Positions 34,541-46,181 of a DNA stretch of 64,000 nt are shown here, piece by piece; the first letter of the stretch is position 1, and every line of letters starts with the position of its first letter. The position numbers were made by a program, and so were the translations under genes. Under the pieces are notes generated by a model, which worked only from the letters and a program-made list of their open reading frames with translations, made no database searches and was not told the DNA's origin. Location of the stretch: contig JABYQU010000083.1 of assembly GCA_022264855.1 (NCBI GenBank), positions 20,024 through 84,023 of the forward strand, in the 5' to 3' direction. The DNA is from Lenzites betulinus (lineage: Eukaryota > Basidiomycota > Agaricomycetes > Polyporales > Polyporaceae).

Positions 34541-35909
34541 GCAGCCGTGCGCGACTCTCGGACTCTTGTGAACATCATTTGGGTCGTGCATCGGAGGACA
34601 CGGACATCAGTGCTGGCAGATATTGCTGCGTAGTTGCTTGGATTACTTCGCCACGGTTTACGCTAACTTATGATGGCTACGAATCCCCATCTGCATCTAA
34701 TCCGCTTCGAATGTACGACTACAGCTTCCATATACGCGATTCCATCTCTTTCGCTGCTCAGTTCCCTGGCCTGCTTCAATTGGAGCAAGGTAGATGTCGC
34801 CCCCGGCTCCGGACGGCTTGCATCGCCAGCATGCAGGGGCAAGCGGTGCCTGTTCACCATGACTTTTCGCCTGCAGCCGCGTCTGTACACTCCCATCCAT
34901 CTCAGCTAACAATGCGAACAGAACGTGACGTTGTAGGCTTGTCGTGTCTGTGAACGGACACAACGCCAGACACATGGTGACATTGGTGAGTGAACGCTTG
35001 CTCGAGCTCTTTGTCCCACTGCACTTACTCGCCTCATCCCACCTAAGCCCGGAACCTAGGATGTCGACCTGATGAAGATGTAGACGCTCCGTCCTCCATA
35101 GAGGACGGCGATGAAAGCGAATGAAGAGAAGGACACCACGCCCCCGCGCGAAGGTGGCATATGAAACTTAAATCCAACAGCTGACCTGTGTATCTCGTTT
35201 CCAGCAAGACCCAGGCCACATTTTCCATCTATCCGGTGGTCTACTCCCCCCTTCGGTGTCATACAGCCGCCAGAAGGTTTGACGTGCAGGAGAAGAAGCA
35301 ATTTGGGGGTCTCGACAGGGGGGCGTGTATGGACCTGGAGCGTTAACTTATCCGTATACGCCGTAACTCCAGGACACCTTCACCAGCAGGTGCGGTATTC
35401 CGGATCTCATTTCGTTTGATTCTCGTGCGACGTTTGTCTTGGTTAACCCACTAGGTCACCCTCGATCTGTCGCTGACCCCCCGCACGTCAACGTTGCTCC
35501 AGATCTTGGAAGAGGGTAGGCCTCGGTACGGATTTGAACTTTAGACGGAAACTAATCAATGGGGTCTCTGAGTGGGAGATCGGTGTGACCTCCGGAGCAC
35601 TTGCGCGGTGAGTGCATTGTGATTCCTACTATAGCTATAGTGTTCATTGGCCAGTACTTTCCCGGACACCGTTAACCATGAGTGTTCTTCGCCGCACATG
35701 AAGAACGCCCCGTCACCTGTATCTCGGTTCTGCCCGGTCCGGTCGGCCATTCACTGTCGACAGGCGACATGCAATGCATAGGCTGCACGACACACGCATG
35801 ACGATACATATGGTGAGTCAGTACATCGACCACGTATACAGGACTTCCCGACCCCTCCCGGCACCCTCGACACCCCCACTACCTAGCGCATCATTCTGCG
35901 TACTCAGTA
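34541..35909. other. 1.4-kb intergenic stretch
   Basis: Holds the 3' UTR of the MARVEL gene and the upstream region of the NLR-like gene. No supported frame or RNA gene; a GGATTTGAAC run at about 35527 was tested as a tRNA T-arm and rejected. Confidence 0.4.
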
Positions 35910-37446
35910 ATGCCCATGGGTGAACTACCGATAGAGGAGCGCTCGTCCCTTAGTGAGTCGTTACTGCCCCATCTAGAATATTTTTTAACAGGTTTGCAGG
36001 ACGATTAGAAGACAGGGCTGAGAGCGAGATAAAGGAAACCAGCGACATGCTGACAGAAATCACCTGTATGTACCTCTTGAAGGTTTCGAGGCCCCCCTGG
36101 TTTGCTCTGCTCATTACTGTTAGTACCGCGTGAGGCGGCCAAATCCAGAAAGGTGACCAAGAAATTTGTCGAAGGTGGAAACAATGTCTTGGATTATCTC
36201 GAGATAATGACCGAGCTCCATCCTATCGCTGCAGTAAGTTGCCTATTTGATCCCCAAGCTGGATACAACTCCTCACACATCTACAGATTGTGATGTGCAG
36301 CCTTACGGTGTGTTGAACGCTCACGTGTACCGCATATTTGCACAAATGTTCAATGCTGACTATCATTCAATCCCCCGCAGAAGGTGATTAGTCTGGAAAG
36401 GCAGCGGCAAGAGAACGATGCGCGCATTGCCGCAGTGCATGCTACGATGGTGAGGGATGGCGTCGGACGTTTTGTTACACTGCTGCTGCTTAGATTCCCT
36501 TGGAGGTGAAAACTTTCTACTATATGCGCCTCCTCGCCTACGTTGAAAACGATTTCGACGAAGAGTTTGGGGTACGACTGAACGCCATCACCATGCATAT
36601 GGCCAGCACTATTCATGAGTTCGGTATGTACCGTATCATCCTTTCTTAGCTTGACGATCACTCCCTAATTACCGCTTACCCCCATAGGAACATTTGTCGA
36701 GTGAGTATGCTTTGTACGCCGTCACTTTGTCACTGTCGACCCATGCCTATCTACACAGAACATACTTTCAGAAAAGGAAATGTACGCCACACGGAAGGTT
36801 ACAATGAATGATTAAGCTCACATCTTCACAGACACAGTCATTTTTCCACATCTACATAAAAAGCGGCTTAAAGACTTTCGCCGCCGCTTCCAACAGCACA
36901 GGGAAGAACTCGAAGAGTTGTCGAAAAAGGTGGTCGACAAGCGGCGGACATCGGTGGGCAACAACACTGAAGAGATTTTGCGAATGCTCCCCGCTCCCAT
37001 TCCCAACGGTGAGAAGGTCGATGTGTTGCCGCTTTGCGAGAGCAGCGACGCAGGCGTGGTTGAAATAGTATGTACCAACACTGAAATACAACGTTGCTGA
37101 GCATGAAGACATGGTGCAGGACTCCACGTTGGTGACACACGCTGCGGTCACACCACATGAGGAGACGGCGTTTGGTACGAAGGAGCCTTCGCGTCACCAA
37201 GACTGGGACAATCTCACCGTTAGGGAGACGTACGTACAATTTGCCGATCCACATTTTCACATTTTAGCTCATATCAGAGCTTTATTGCCTCTACAAAGGG
37301 ACATCAGATCGATATATTCTATGCTGCAAGGCAGTGTCCAGTGGGGTCCAAGTGAAAACTGCAGCCCTGTGGAAGATGAGAGTAATTGCCGGTGGATTGT
37401 TGATTATGAAGCGCCATATTCTGAAGACTCGCTACGCTCTATTTAA
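35910..37446 (+). CDS. stand-alone helical protein resembling the N-terminal domain of fungal NLR/STAND proteins
   Basis: Ten exons (35910..35952, 36000..36065, 36124..36233, 36287..36307, 36381..36449, 36494..36623, 36688..36700, 36759..36781, 36832..37067, 37120..37446), 345 aa; exon 7 is 13 nt. The order of features recalls N-terminal domains of Agaricomycete NACHT proteins: FVEGGNNVLDYLEIMTELHPIA, then KVISLERQRQENDARI, a second helical block (FYYMRLLAYVENDFDEEF), TYFQKRK, and a long coiled coil (KKRLKDFRRRFQQHREELEELSKKVVDKR). No P-loop, NACHT or repeat domain follows before the stop at 37446. A 48-nt in-frame segment (37236-37283, GTACGT...TCAG) could be an optional intron. Domain identity is my inference from remembered family patterns; the exon chain itself is well supported by phase. 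Confidence 0.6.
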
Positions 37447-37706
37447 TCCAGTTTCAAGTTTTGTTCTGGACTCGTCCACAGCGGCACCTTATACTTCCTA
37501 TGTATGATAGAAATCATCACGATGCTCGAAGTCCGAGTCGATGTCGATATGGAATTTCGATCTGCTCAGAGAATCTGACTTCAGAACTGCCAATTGATTG
37601 GCAACAGTATCTCTCTCGCCACTCAGCTGCTGTCGCCATCAGTGGCTCGATGCAATTGCACTAGCAGCAGTCTGTATATACGTACCGTCCAGTTGGCAAG
37701 ATTGCC
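37447..37706. other. short intergenic stretch before the TIR element
   Basis: 3' UTR of the NLR-like gene. Nothing else seen. Confidence 0.4.
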
Positions 37707-38163
37707 CAGTGGCCAGGACCCATGCCTCTCCACCAAATGTATTGCCAAAGTTTGCGTTTTGAAACTGCCGTATATGGTAATAAGCCTTAGCCAGCTTTGC
37801 GTTTTTGACGACCCATATCGGGACAGGCGCCCGTTAAGCGCCCAAACCCTTGGGCACCCTTTGCGTGAGGCAGGCCCATTTTGTCGATCACCACCGCGAT
37901 TTCCCCTTACTGTATACCCTGATCGACGAGATCCACAAGCTTCTCTCTCTTACCATCGAAAACTCTCTGAAAACATATATTTCCTGACATAGTAGCCTTA
38001 TTATGCCGTGACAGCATGTGACCATAAGTGACTTTGGTCACGTTTGTGACAAATCCCTTGCCGGTTTTGCGTTCTTGAGGGCCCAAACTTTGCGTTTTTG
38101 AGGCCGAAATCCGGGAACATTTTGGCAATACGTTTGGTGGAGAGGCATGGGTCCTCAGTGGCC
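37707..38163. mobile_element. 441-bp non-autonomous TIR DNA transposon (MITE) with 8-bp target-site duplication
   Basis: The element spans 37715-38155. Its ends are a 35-bp inverted repeat (37715-37749 and 38121-38155) starting AGGACCCATGCCTCTCCACC, with one mismatch at position 24. It is flanked by perfect direct copies of CAGTGGCC (37707-37714 and 38156-38163), the duplicated target. Inside there is no coding frame, but TTTGCGTTTT(T)GA-like motifs recur near both ends (about 37750-37765, 37795-37810, 38055-38070, 38088-38102), likely subterminal transposase-binding sites. An 8-bp duplication fits the hAT, P or Merlin superfamilies; the ends do not start with the commonest hAT sequence, so the superfamily is open. 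It ends 161 bp upstream of the ATG at 38317, inside that gene's promoter. Confidence 0.9.
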
Positions 38164-38316
38164 TGTGCCGTCAAGTTCGCCGTTTTGGCGTCTACGCGCG
38201 CGCGTTCATTAAGCGTTACACAAATCGTGGGAAAGCGATCGGGGTCGCGTTATTTGCTATTGTTTAGGAACCAACGTTGTCCTGTTTCACCCATCTGCGC
38301 TACCCATACACACACC

Positions 38317-41300
38317 ATGGCCCCGCGGCAGCGCGATCCCCCGCCCGCCCCCGGGCTCATTGCCTCTGCTTTCAGCTTTGTTACGCGCGAAATCGGCTCG
38401 TTTGTCACCGCCGCGACGGGCGGAGAGGTCCAGTCTACTGTGAGTTCGTCTGTTGCTCGCGCGCGCGGCGGTTAGGGTTAGGTGTTCTGAACATGTTGGG
38501 TGGGTTGTAGCAGCCACATGCGGAGGAACAGCCGCAGGCGTCGTCTTCGCGCGTTACGCTCGACGGGAAGCGCAAGGCGCGCGATGAGGGGAAGGGAGAC
38601 AGGGAGAAGGAGAGGGAGAGGGAGCGGAGGGGGAAGCGGGTGCGGAAGAGGAGCGAGGTGGACCACGAGCGGGCGCGCGCGAAGCGACGCGCTAGGAGGG
38701 AGGTGGAGGATGGAAGCGACGATGAGCGGGATCGTGCGGTGAGGGCGTTGAAGAAGAAGGTGCTGCCGCCGCCGAGGGCGAGGTCGTCGGAGAGGGAGGC
38801 TGCTGACGATGAGGATGGTGAGTCTTGTTCTTGCTGCGAGATCTGGAAGATACATGGAATGCACCGCGACTTACCGCGCGTGTTCGCGATTGCAGACGAG
38901 CCTGTACTACGTCCGCCCTCGAAGAAACCTGCGAAGAAGCCCCGTGAAGCGGTCGAGCTACCTGCGCCGGCGCCGGATGTGGCCAATACAACAGACGCGC
39001 CTGACCCGCTCCCGCCCAAGCGAAAATCCGATAAAAGTGTCGATAAATTCACAGGTACGTCTACAGATTTCTAGTGCTTGATACACTACCGACTCGTCCG
39101 ATGTTCAGAACTTATGCCTCCGCCCCCAACCCCGATGCGACCCCCGCCCTCCCCCGCTGCACTCCTTATGACCCCAATTGCGACTATGCCTGGCTCTCTG
39201 TTTCCCCGATCTGCCTCCCTCATGCCGGAACCGGTGCCCTCGAACTTCCGACGCGCCGTACCACGTTTACGAACTCCAACACCACCACCACTACCACCAC
39301 CGGAGGAGCCGGAACCGCTTGAAGAGGAGGCTGCACCAGAGACGTTCGAGAAGAGACTGGAGTCTCCGCAACGTGGGCGGGCGCAGCACCATTCTAGAGA
39401 GCGATCCAGAGACCGAAGCGTCGATACCGCGGAGCCTTCATCTGTGCGCGACTCCTCGCGTCACAGTGGGACCTCCGGCAGAGCCGCTAGCAGTTCTCGG
39501 CGATCACTCGATCAGCCTGCAGAACCTGCGACCAGGGTACGATCGTTGAAGGGCAAGGAGCGGGCCTTTGACACGTCGGGCGAGATTCGAGTGCGGGGCA
39601 AGGAGCGGGAGCTACGGGAGGCTAGAGAGGAACAGGCTCGGAATACGCATGAACGAGACGATGGTGAACGGGACAGCGACAAACAGCGGATCCGTATGCT
39701 CGAAGAGGAGGTTGCACGCCTCAGGGCTGAGGTAAGGTGTTTTTTTTCGTCTCTAGAATGTGCGGATACTCAAGCAATCTATAGCTTGCGAAAACAAATG
39801 CGAGCATGATGCCTCCACCCCCTCCGCCACCACCACCACCGCCGCCTCTGTTCCGCTCGATGGCGCCTACGGCATCAGGAGACACCGAGCACTTCCTTGC
39901 CTCTGCGCGCGCGAGTTTGAAGCATACTAATCCCCCTGTCGAGGCACCTATCAACAGCGCAGTGTATGGCGGCGCGCGCACGAAGAAAGCCGGACAACCT
40001 ACGTTCAACGTGCCCTCAGATAAGATGGCCGCGTTTTTGCGTGAGATGAAGACCGTGCGGCTGCGCCGGGTCGGCGGGCTGACCGGCAACACGTCGATGG
40101 GCCCGCCCGCGAGCAGGGGCGGGGGCGCGGCGGATACCACGGGCGAGTTGGACCGTAGCATGAATGGAGCTGGGATGAGCAGAGCGAGGATGGCGGCGAC
40201 GCTGGGGGAACGGTCGTTCGATTTGGGCGTGGCTGCTCGGCTGGAGATTGGCGCGAAGCGGAAGAGGGACGCGCTCGAGGACAGCCAACGTGAGCCTACC
40301 CTCTCTGTGTGATATAGAAGAAACATTACTCATAGACCGTTATATAGCGGGCCCATCGAAACGACGAGGGGGGATTGGATCTCGGCGGCCGTATGACGCG
40401 GAGTCCTCCTCGGCGTCAAGCTCGCAGTCGTCGTTCGCCGCGAGTTCGCAATCGGCCGCGTCCGGGTCGCAGTCATTCTCTTCCACGTCGAGCGCCAGGA
40501 CCGAATCCTCTCGTACGAGCTTTTTCGAGGCACCGCCATCCCGGGCGCAGCCATCGCGACCAAAGACAAACGCGCCGCTGCGCATCTGGCCGACGACGTC
40601 AACCAACGGGGAGACGGACCTCACTACGCCATCGCTCTGTTCGGATAACGAGAATGATCATGAGCAAGAGGACAAGTCCCCCGACACACCCTCGGATACT
40701 GCGCGCAATCGCAGCGCCGCAAAGGCCGCTCCCGCACTGCGACCCAATCCAGACGCGACGCACGAAGTCATCGACGTGGACGCGCTTGAGACGCCGCCCA
40801 AACCCGTGCCGAGCCCCACGCCCCCCGTGGCCGACCGGAAGGGCCTGTTCGCGCGCCGCCCGCCCGCGTCACCGATGCCAGCGTCGGGCAAGTCCCCGAA
40901 CAAGCCCCTGCCGCCCGCGCGGGCAGCGAAGTCGAAGATCCCGCTCGCGCAACCGAGGAGGGTGCCTATTCCCGCGGCGCCCGCTGGCGGGGAAGAGTCG
41001 GAGAGCGACGATCCGCTGGCGGCTGCACCGCCGCGGCCGGAAAGCAGGGGGCGTAGCAGTCTTAGCTATGCGTCGGTACGCGAGGCGGGCCCGTCGCGCG
41101 TTCGCAGGGATTCAGCGAGCAGGTCGGAGTCGCCGTCGGCGCGCGTCCAGTCGCGTGCTGCAGGGCGGTTGGGTAACCATGCCCGGAGATGGCTCACGCT
41201 GGATGAGGAGGTGCGCCGGGCGGGGGACAGGTTGTGGGAGCTGGCGGACGAGGAGGGCGCTGCTGGGGAGGAGCCGCAGGAGCCTGAGCCGGATGTGGAT

Positions 41301-41516
41301 ACCGGCGAGCTGGTGGCGATGGGCTCGCGGAGCAGCAAACGGGGGTTTTTGGCGAAGGGGGGCGGGGCGGGTGCGCCTGTGTTTATGGGAGAGGGGTACG
41401 TCCAGGGCGCGGTTGCGCAGGAGAGGCCGTCGGCGAGTGGCAGCGGTCTTCGGCGATCAAGGAGCGGTACGGGCGAGAGCAGCTCGAGGAGGGGTGTGGC
41501 CGCTACCAGGCGGTGA
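38317..41516 (+). CDS. large proline- and serine-rich coiled-coil protein, function unknown
   Basis: Six exons (38317..38439, 38511..38817, 38896..39054, 39109..39731, 39785..40289, 40348..41516), 961 aa. Highly charged Arg/Lys/Glu segment at about 60-135; Pro-rich segment at about 200-260; predicted coiled coil ending IRMLEEEVARLRAELAKTNA at about 385-410; then an uninterrupted run of 12 prolines, and the best candidate for a folded or conserved block, HFLASARASLKHTNPPVEAP...FNVPSDKMAAFLREMKTVRLRRV (about 440-500). The last 400 residues are Ser/Pro/Ala-rich and acidic with one ordered stretch (RRWLTLDEEVRRAGDRLWELADEEG). The coiled coil, polyproline and short helical block recall actin-nucleation regulators, but no formin FH2 or WH2 signature is certain. 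Nuclear localisation is possible from the many basic pairs. Confidence 0.75.
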
Positions 41517-42024
41517 ACACCAGGTCGGTGTGTGTGTCTTTTGGACTTGTGTGTTGGCGATCTAGTTGTCGAATGGTCTGTTCGCTCTCGATATGTTGTC
41601 GAATGTCTTGTCTCGCAGATATCTATCATTATCTCTGTGTAACGCACTCTACTCCTACTGTATACATCCGGTTTGGTTCAGCGATTCGTCTGGTGGATGT
41701 TTCGGTATCCAGCAGCGCTGTCCCTTGCGTGTGAGCAATGTGCGAGCAATGTTTCGCGGATCTCATCCTAGCATTGTTAGGGACGGTCGCCGCGGTGGCA
41801 GTACACGGGGATCGAGGTGCGTGGGAATAAATATGACGTACATCCAAGATGGAACGCGGGAGAGACGGCGCGCAACGGTCAGCACCTTCGCGTTTCCTCG
41901 CGCTCCCAACGCAGCGGCCGGACGCTCGCCAGGCGCTACGGCCTCGTTCGACTTGGCTATTTGCTCTTGACAGTTCGGCTTGCTGTCTACCTTCTACCAC
42001 CACCACGGGCCTCAGCGTGCAACC
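41517..42024. other. intergenic, promoter of CWH43
   Basis: About 0.5 kb between two genes on the plus strand, with no supported frame. Confidence 0.45.
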
Positions 42025-45000
42025 ATGGCCTCACCTGCGCGGCCGTTCACTCTACACGCGTCCACCCTCGCTCGCGCACACACCTTCCTCGCCCTCACCG
42101 CTTTTCTTGGGGCTCTGTTTATTGGATGTGCTTTGCACTACAAGAAGATTGTCAAAAACGGCGTTGCTGGCTATCCGGAGGAGTGGTTTCCTTCCGTCTC
42201 GGCCACGTGAGCCCCTTTTCCCCTTAGACGCGTTCGTACTCGAATTGAACCCACCTACCTGTGTGCTAGGATTGGTGACTGGTATCCGGAGAGGAATATA
42301 TTCCAGATACTCATTGCTATCAATGCCGGTGAGATCCAACAACCTCTCATAACAATTGAGACCAACTTACCTCCGGCTTCACACAGGTCCCCGCTTCGCC
42401 CTCGTCGCGTTGCAGTACTACATGCAGCGCACCCCGAACTCGAGCATCCCGGGCTTCCTCCTCCTCATTGGTATCCTCCGCACACTGTCGTGCGGGGGCT
42501 GGGTGTACATCACTTCCTCGGACGACCATGATGTGCATGACGTCTTGATGATCAGCTACATTGTGCTTAATATACCCTGGATGTTTGGTTCCATTGCCTG
42601 CACACCAGTTAATCATGTCGCCTCCAGAAAGCGAAGGTCGGTATGATTTATTCAGAGGATAATTTACTTGCTCACCTCCTACACAGACGATTAGCGTCCT
42701 TGGGGTAAGCCTTGAGTCAATGTTGTGAATCCAAGGGACATTGCTAATGGGAGCCCTTTAGCTTCTTTGCTGCCATTGCGCCCATGATCTACTTCTTCAT
42801 ACAACATAAAGTACATCGCGTTCCCGGAGGTAGTGCCCCTATATTTGTGACATTAGTATCCACTTACCGACATGCCCGTGCAGCATACACACGCTACAGC
42901 TTCTTCGAATGGGCGCTCATCCTGCTGGACGTGTGGTACGACTCTTCAGCCGAGCTCGACTTCAAGGCTGCGGACTTGAAGGTAAGTCGACACCCGTGGG
43001 TACAACGTGTGCACTCTGTCTGAGCACTTCCCCTGCACAGATCACTGTGGGTACATTAGTTGGCAGCCCCTCTGAAGCAGATAGATTGTACCAACAACTC
43101 CACCGTCTTGCATGAAGCATAAGTAAGCTGAGATACGATCTGCAGGGTCGCACAAACCACCAAAGACGTAGCAAGCCTGTCAAGCTCGGTGAATGAGAAA
43201 GCAAAGAAAGGGGAGAAGAGCGAGGGCAGCAAGGAAGTGGCCTCCTTGAATGCCCCTCCCGCTCCTTCACAGGCGCAGCCGGAGCCGTCTATATTTGCTC
43301 GCGCACGGCCAACGATCGCCTTCGTCGGCGACGTATATCTCTGTACGTCGTCTCGCGCGCAATCGTGTTGCCTAGATGCGCAGCTGACTGACTTGCACTG
43401 GCACACACGCGTGACGATATAGCGTACATATTCTGGTCGGTGTTCACAGCGCTCGTCCCGACACTATTCTACTTCTCCGTATGGGAGCTTGGGTTCTCAG
43501 GCCAGGAGCTCGCGCTGCTGTGTTACCTCTCGCCCGCGTTCCTAGGGATACAGCCGTTCTGGGAGTGGGCCAGGTCGAGGGAGGGACGCGGGATCCTGCA
43601 CGGGTTCGCGCTCGTGGGGCTCGCGGCGTATATCCTCCCTAGTCCTGTGGGCCGCCTCTTGCTGGTCTCGTTCGCGAGTATGGCAGCGGTGATTGGCGCA
43701 GCTGTCGACTGGCTCGGCGCGGAAGGAGGGGACGTGCCGTACCAGGCTTTAGGTGAGTAGGGGTTTGCGTTACGATGGGCATACCTATTTGGATATTGAC
43801 GAGGGCGGCGGCAGTGGCCGGTCTCGGATTCTTCGTAGCATCGCTTTCCAAGCACGCGAACCACACAAATAACCCAGGTATGCCCGTCCCGTACTCCTCC
43901 ACACCACCCCGCCTCTTACTGAGTATTTTCGTAGTATGGCCCTTCATTGACGAGCGCTCGGGCGGGTACAACAAGGGTGGCATTGCGCTTGCGCTCCTTG
44001 CCATTCTCGAGTTTGCCTCACGGGCCGCCCCTGTCCCTTCTGCCGTCCCCGCGAAAGCCCCCGTCAGTGCGTCTGCGCCAACGCGCCACTGGCTCCCCGC
44101 CTCGCTCGCGCTCGGGTCCCTCATCTTCTCCATGCACTCCCTCCTCGGCGATGCGAGCACGCTCATCGCGTGGTCCTGGACCGGGTATCCCATCAGCGGC
44201 CCTGTCCCCAACGTGCACGGCTCGCTCACGCACGTCGCGCAGGCCCTCGGGCTCGCCATTGCGGCCCTCCTCGCGCGCTCGAGCAGCCCGCGCGTCGCCG
44301 CGGCGCTCGCGCACCCCGTGTGGCTCGCGGCGGGTGCGGGGAGCGCGTACGTGATGTATGCGTGGAGGGACTGGGCGGGGTATGCGGGCGGTTTGGGATT
44401 CGCGCTGTTCCTGAGCAGCGTGGGACCTTTTGTGTGGACGCACGCCGCGGAGGGCGCGAGGGGACGTGAGGCGCGCGCGATGGTAGTGGTGGGGGCGGTG
44501 CTGGTCGTGTTCATAGTCGCGAGCACGTTCACGGTCGCGTATGCGTTCGTGCCCGGGGGCGAGATTTTCAGGGAGCGCACGGATCTGTGAGTTCTTGGGA
44601 GGGAGTTGTGTGATGGTCGTGCCGGATGGCGCGCTGACTGGGTTACAGGGTACTGGTCGCGCAAGTCGCGCTCATAGCACTCGCCTTCGACTGGCCCCTC
44701 CCTCGCACCCGCGCCACTTCCTCGTCGGCACCCGCATCCGCGACGGCGCCCCTCCCCCGCGCGGCGCACTACAAAGTGCAATACGCGCTCGCGCTGTTCA
44801 CCGCGCTCTCTCTGCTCGCAACGCTGCGGCGCACGAACTGGCCGGGCGTCGTGCCGCGGCCGCACCGCGCGCGCTCGCGCATCGTGCGCGCGGGGATCTG
44901 GACGGTGCACTTCGGGATCGATAACGAGGGACGGGATAGCCAGCGGCGGATGCGGGACTTGATTGGGGATATGGAGCTCGATGTGGTGGGGTTGTTGGAG

Positions 45001-46130
45001 ACGGACCTGCATGTGAGTGATTGAGTTGCGAGTGTTATGGGGTGTGCGAGGCTGATGGGGCATGATTCTGTTGCAGCGTATTCCGTTTGGGAATCGGGAC
45101 CTGTGAGTGGTATGTTGTCGAGCGTGGCCATTAACTAACTAGGATCTAGCACGCGGGTCATCGCGGAGGAGCTTGGCTACGTACGTCCTCTCTCGATATT
45201 TGCAGTTAATCATAGCTCATCCCCTGCGTAGTATGTAGACATAGGTCCGGGTCCTAACAAACATACCTGGGGCGCGGTCCTTCTCTCCAAGGTGTGTCCT
45301 GCATGCGTACTTGGCAGAAGTATTGTTGCGAACATATCCCACAGTTCCCGATAGTCAAGTCGACGCACCATCTACTCCCGTCGCCCGACGGTGAGCTCGC
45401 GCCCGCGATAGAAGCCGTGCTCGACATGTTCGGCACGGAGGTCACCGTCGTCGTCTCGCACAACGGCCAAGGTGCGCCCGCTCTCCTCCTTGCATACCCA
45501 CACGCTAACAACGGTCACTTCCTACAGAGGAGACCCCGCTCGACCGCGAGCTGCAGTCGCAGGAGCTCGCGCGGATCATGAGCACCGCCGCGCCGCGCCC
45601 GCTCATCTTCCTCGGCTACGTCGTGACGAAGCCGCACGCGCCGCGGCCCGCGCCGTACGACATCCTGCTCACGGACGGCGGCGTGCACGACATCGATGCG
45701 GACGACTACGACCGTTGGTGCGAGTACATATTGTACCGCGGCCTGTACCGCACCGCGTACGCGCGCATCTCGCGCAGCACGATTACGGACACGGAGCTCC
45801 AGGTCGGGCAGTTCGTCGTGCCGCGGGAGGTGGAGGGCGTCGTGGATGATAGTAAAGAGGCGCGGTATATGCGCGCGTGGAAAGAGGAGCTGCCGCTCGA
45901 CCATGTGAGTGGTGCCGTTCACGGCCAAAGTTTCTGTGGGTTGGCTGATGCTTGGGCGCGTTGCAGTGGTTCCCATTGGAGTACTATCCCGAGTACGGCG
46001 GGGTGAGAGGCCATTTCTACCATGTGTTCAACACGGTCAGTGTTCTGTCGTCCGCCGCTTACCCGGATTCTGGCACTGACCTGCAATATAGCCGCTGTAC
46101 TACAAGATCCCCGAGGGCGCGCAGGTGTAG
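42025..46130 (+). CDS. CWH43: CWH43, GPI-anchor lipid remodelling protein
   Basis: Nineteen exons (42025..42206, 42270..42328, 42387..42636, 42687..42704, 42762..42829, 42884..42981, 43041..43087, 43146..43342, 43423..43752, 43815..43877, 43935..44586, 44649..45012, 45077..45102, 45150..45180, 45232..45291, 45345..45471, 45528..45904, 45967..46035, 46092..46130), 1018 aa; exon 4 is 18 nt. Order: Frag1/DRAM/Sfk1 domain (about 1-240, [23 protein letters not shown]), a loop, then a multi-spanning middle region (about 310-690), then a soluble endonuclease/exonuclease/phosphatase-like domain from about 720 ([18 protein letters not shown]). In yeast Cwh43 replaces the diacylglycerol of GPI anchors by ceramide in the ER. 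The start of exon 8 (43146) was set to keep the frame; an alternative exists nearby. It ends 51 bp from AP-3 beta on the other strand. Confidence 0.93.
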
Positions 46131-46181
46131 CGCTCCGGGTGCATCGCTTCTTGCGTTATCTAAATGTGTTGTTGCTATATA

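Noticed and set aside
35500..35620. Possible tRNA on the minus strand (GGATTTGAAC resembles a T-arm complement)
   Set aside because: No A box, no acceptor-stem pairing and no anticodon arm at the right spacing.
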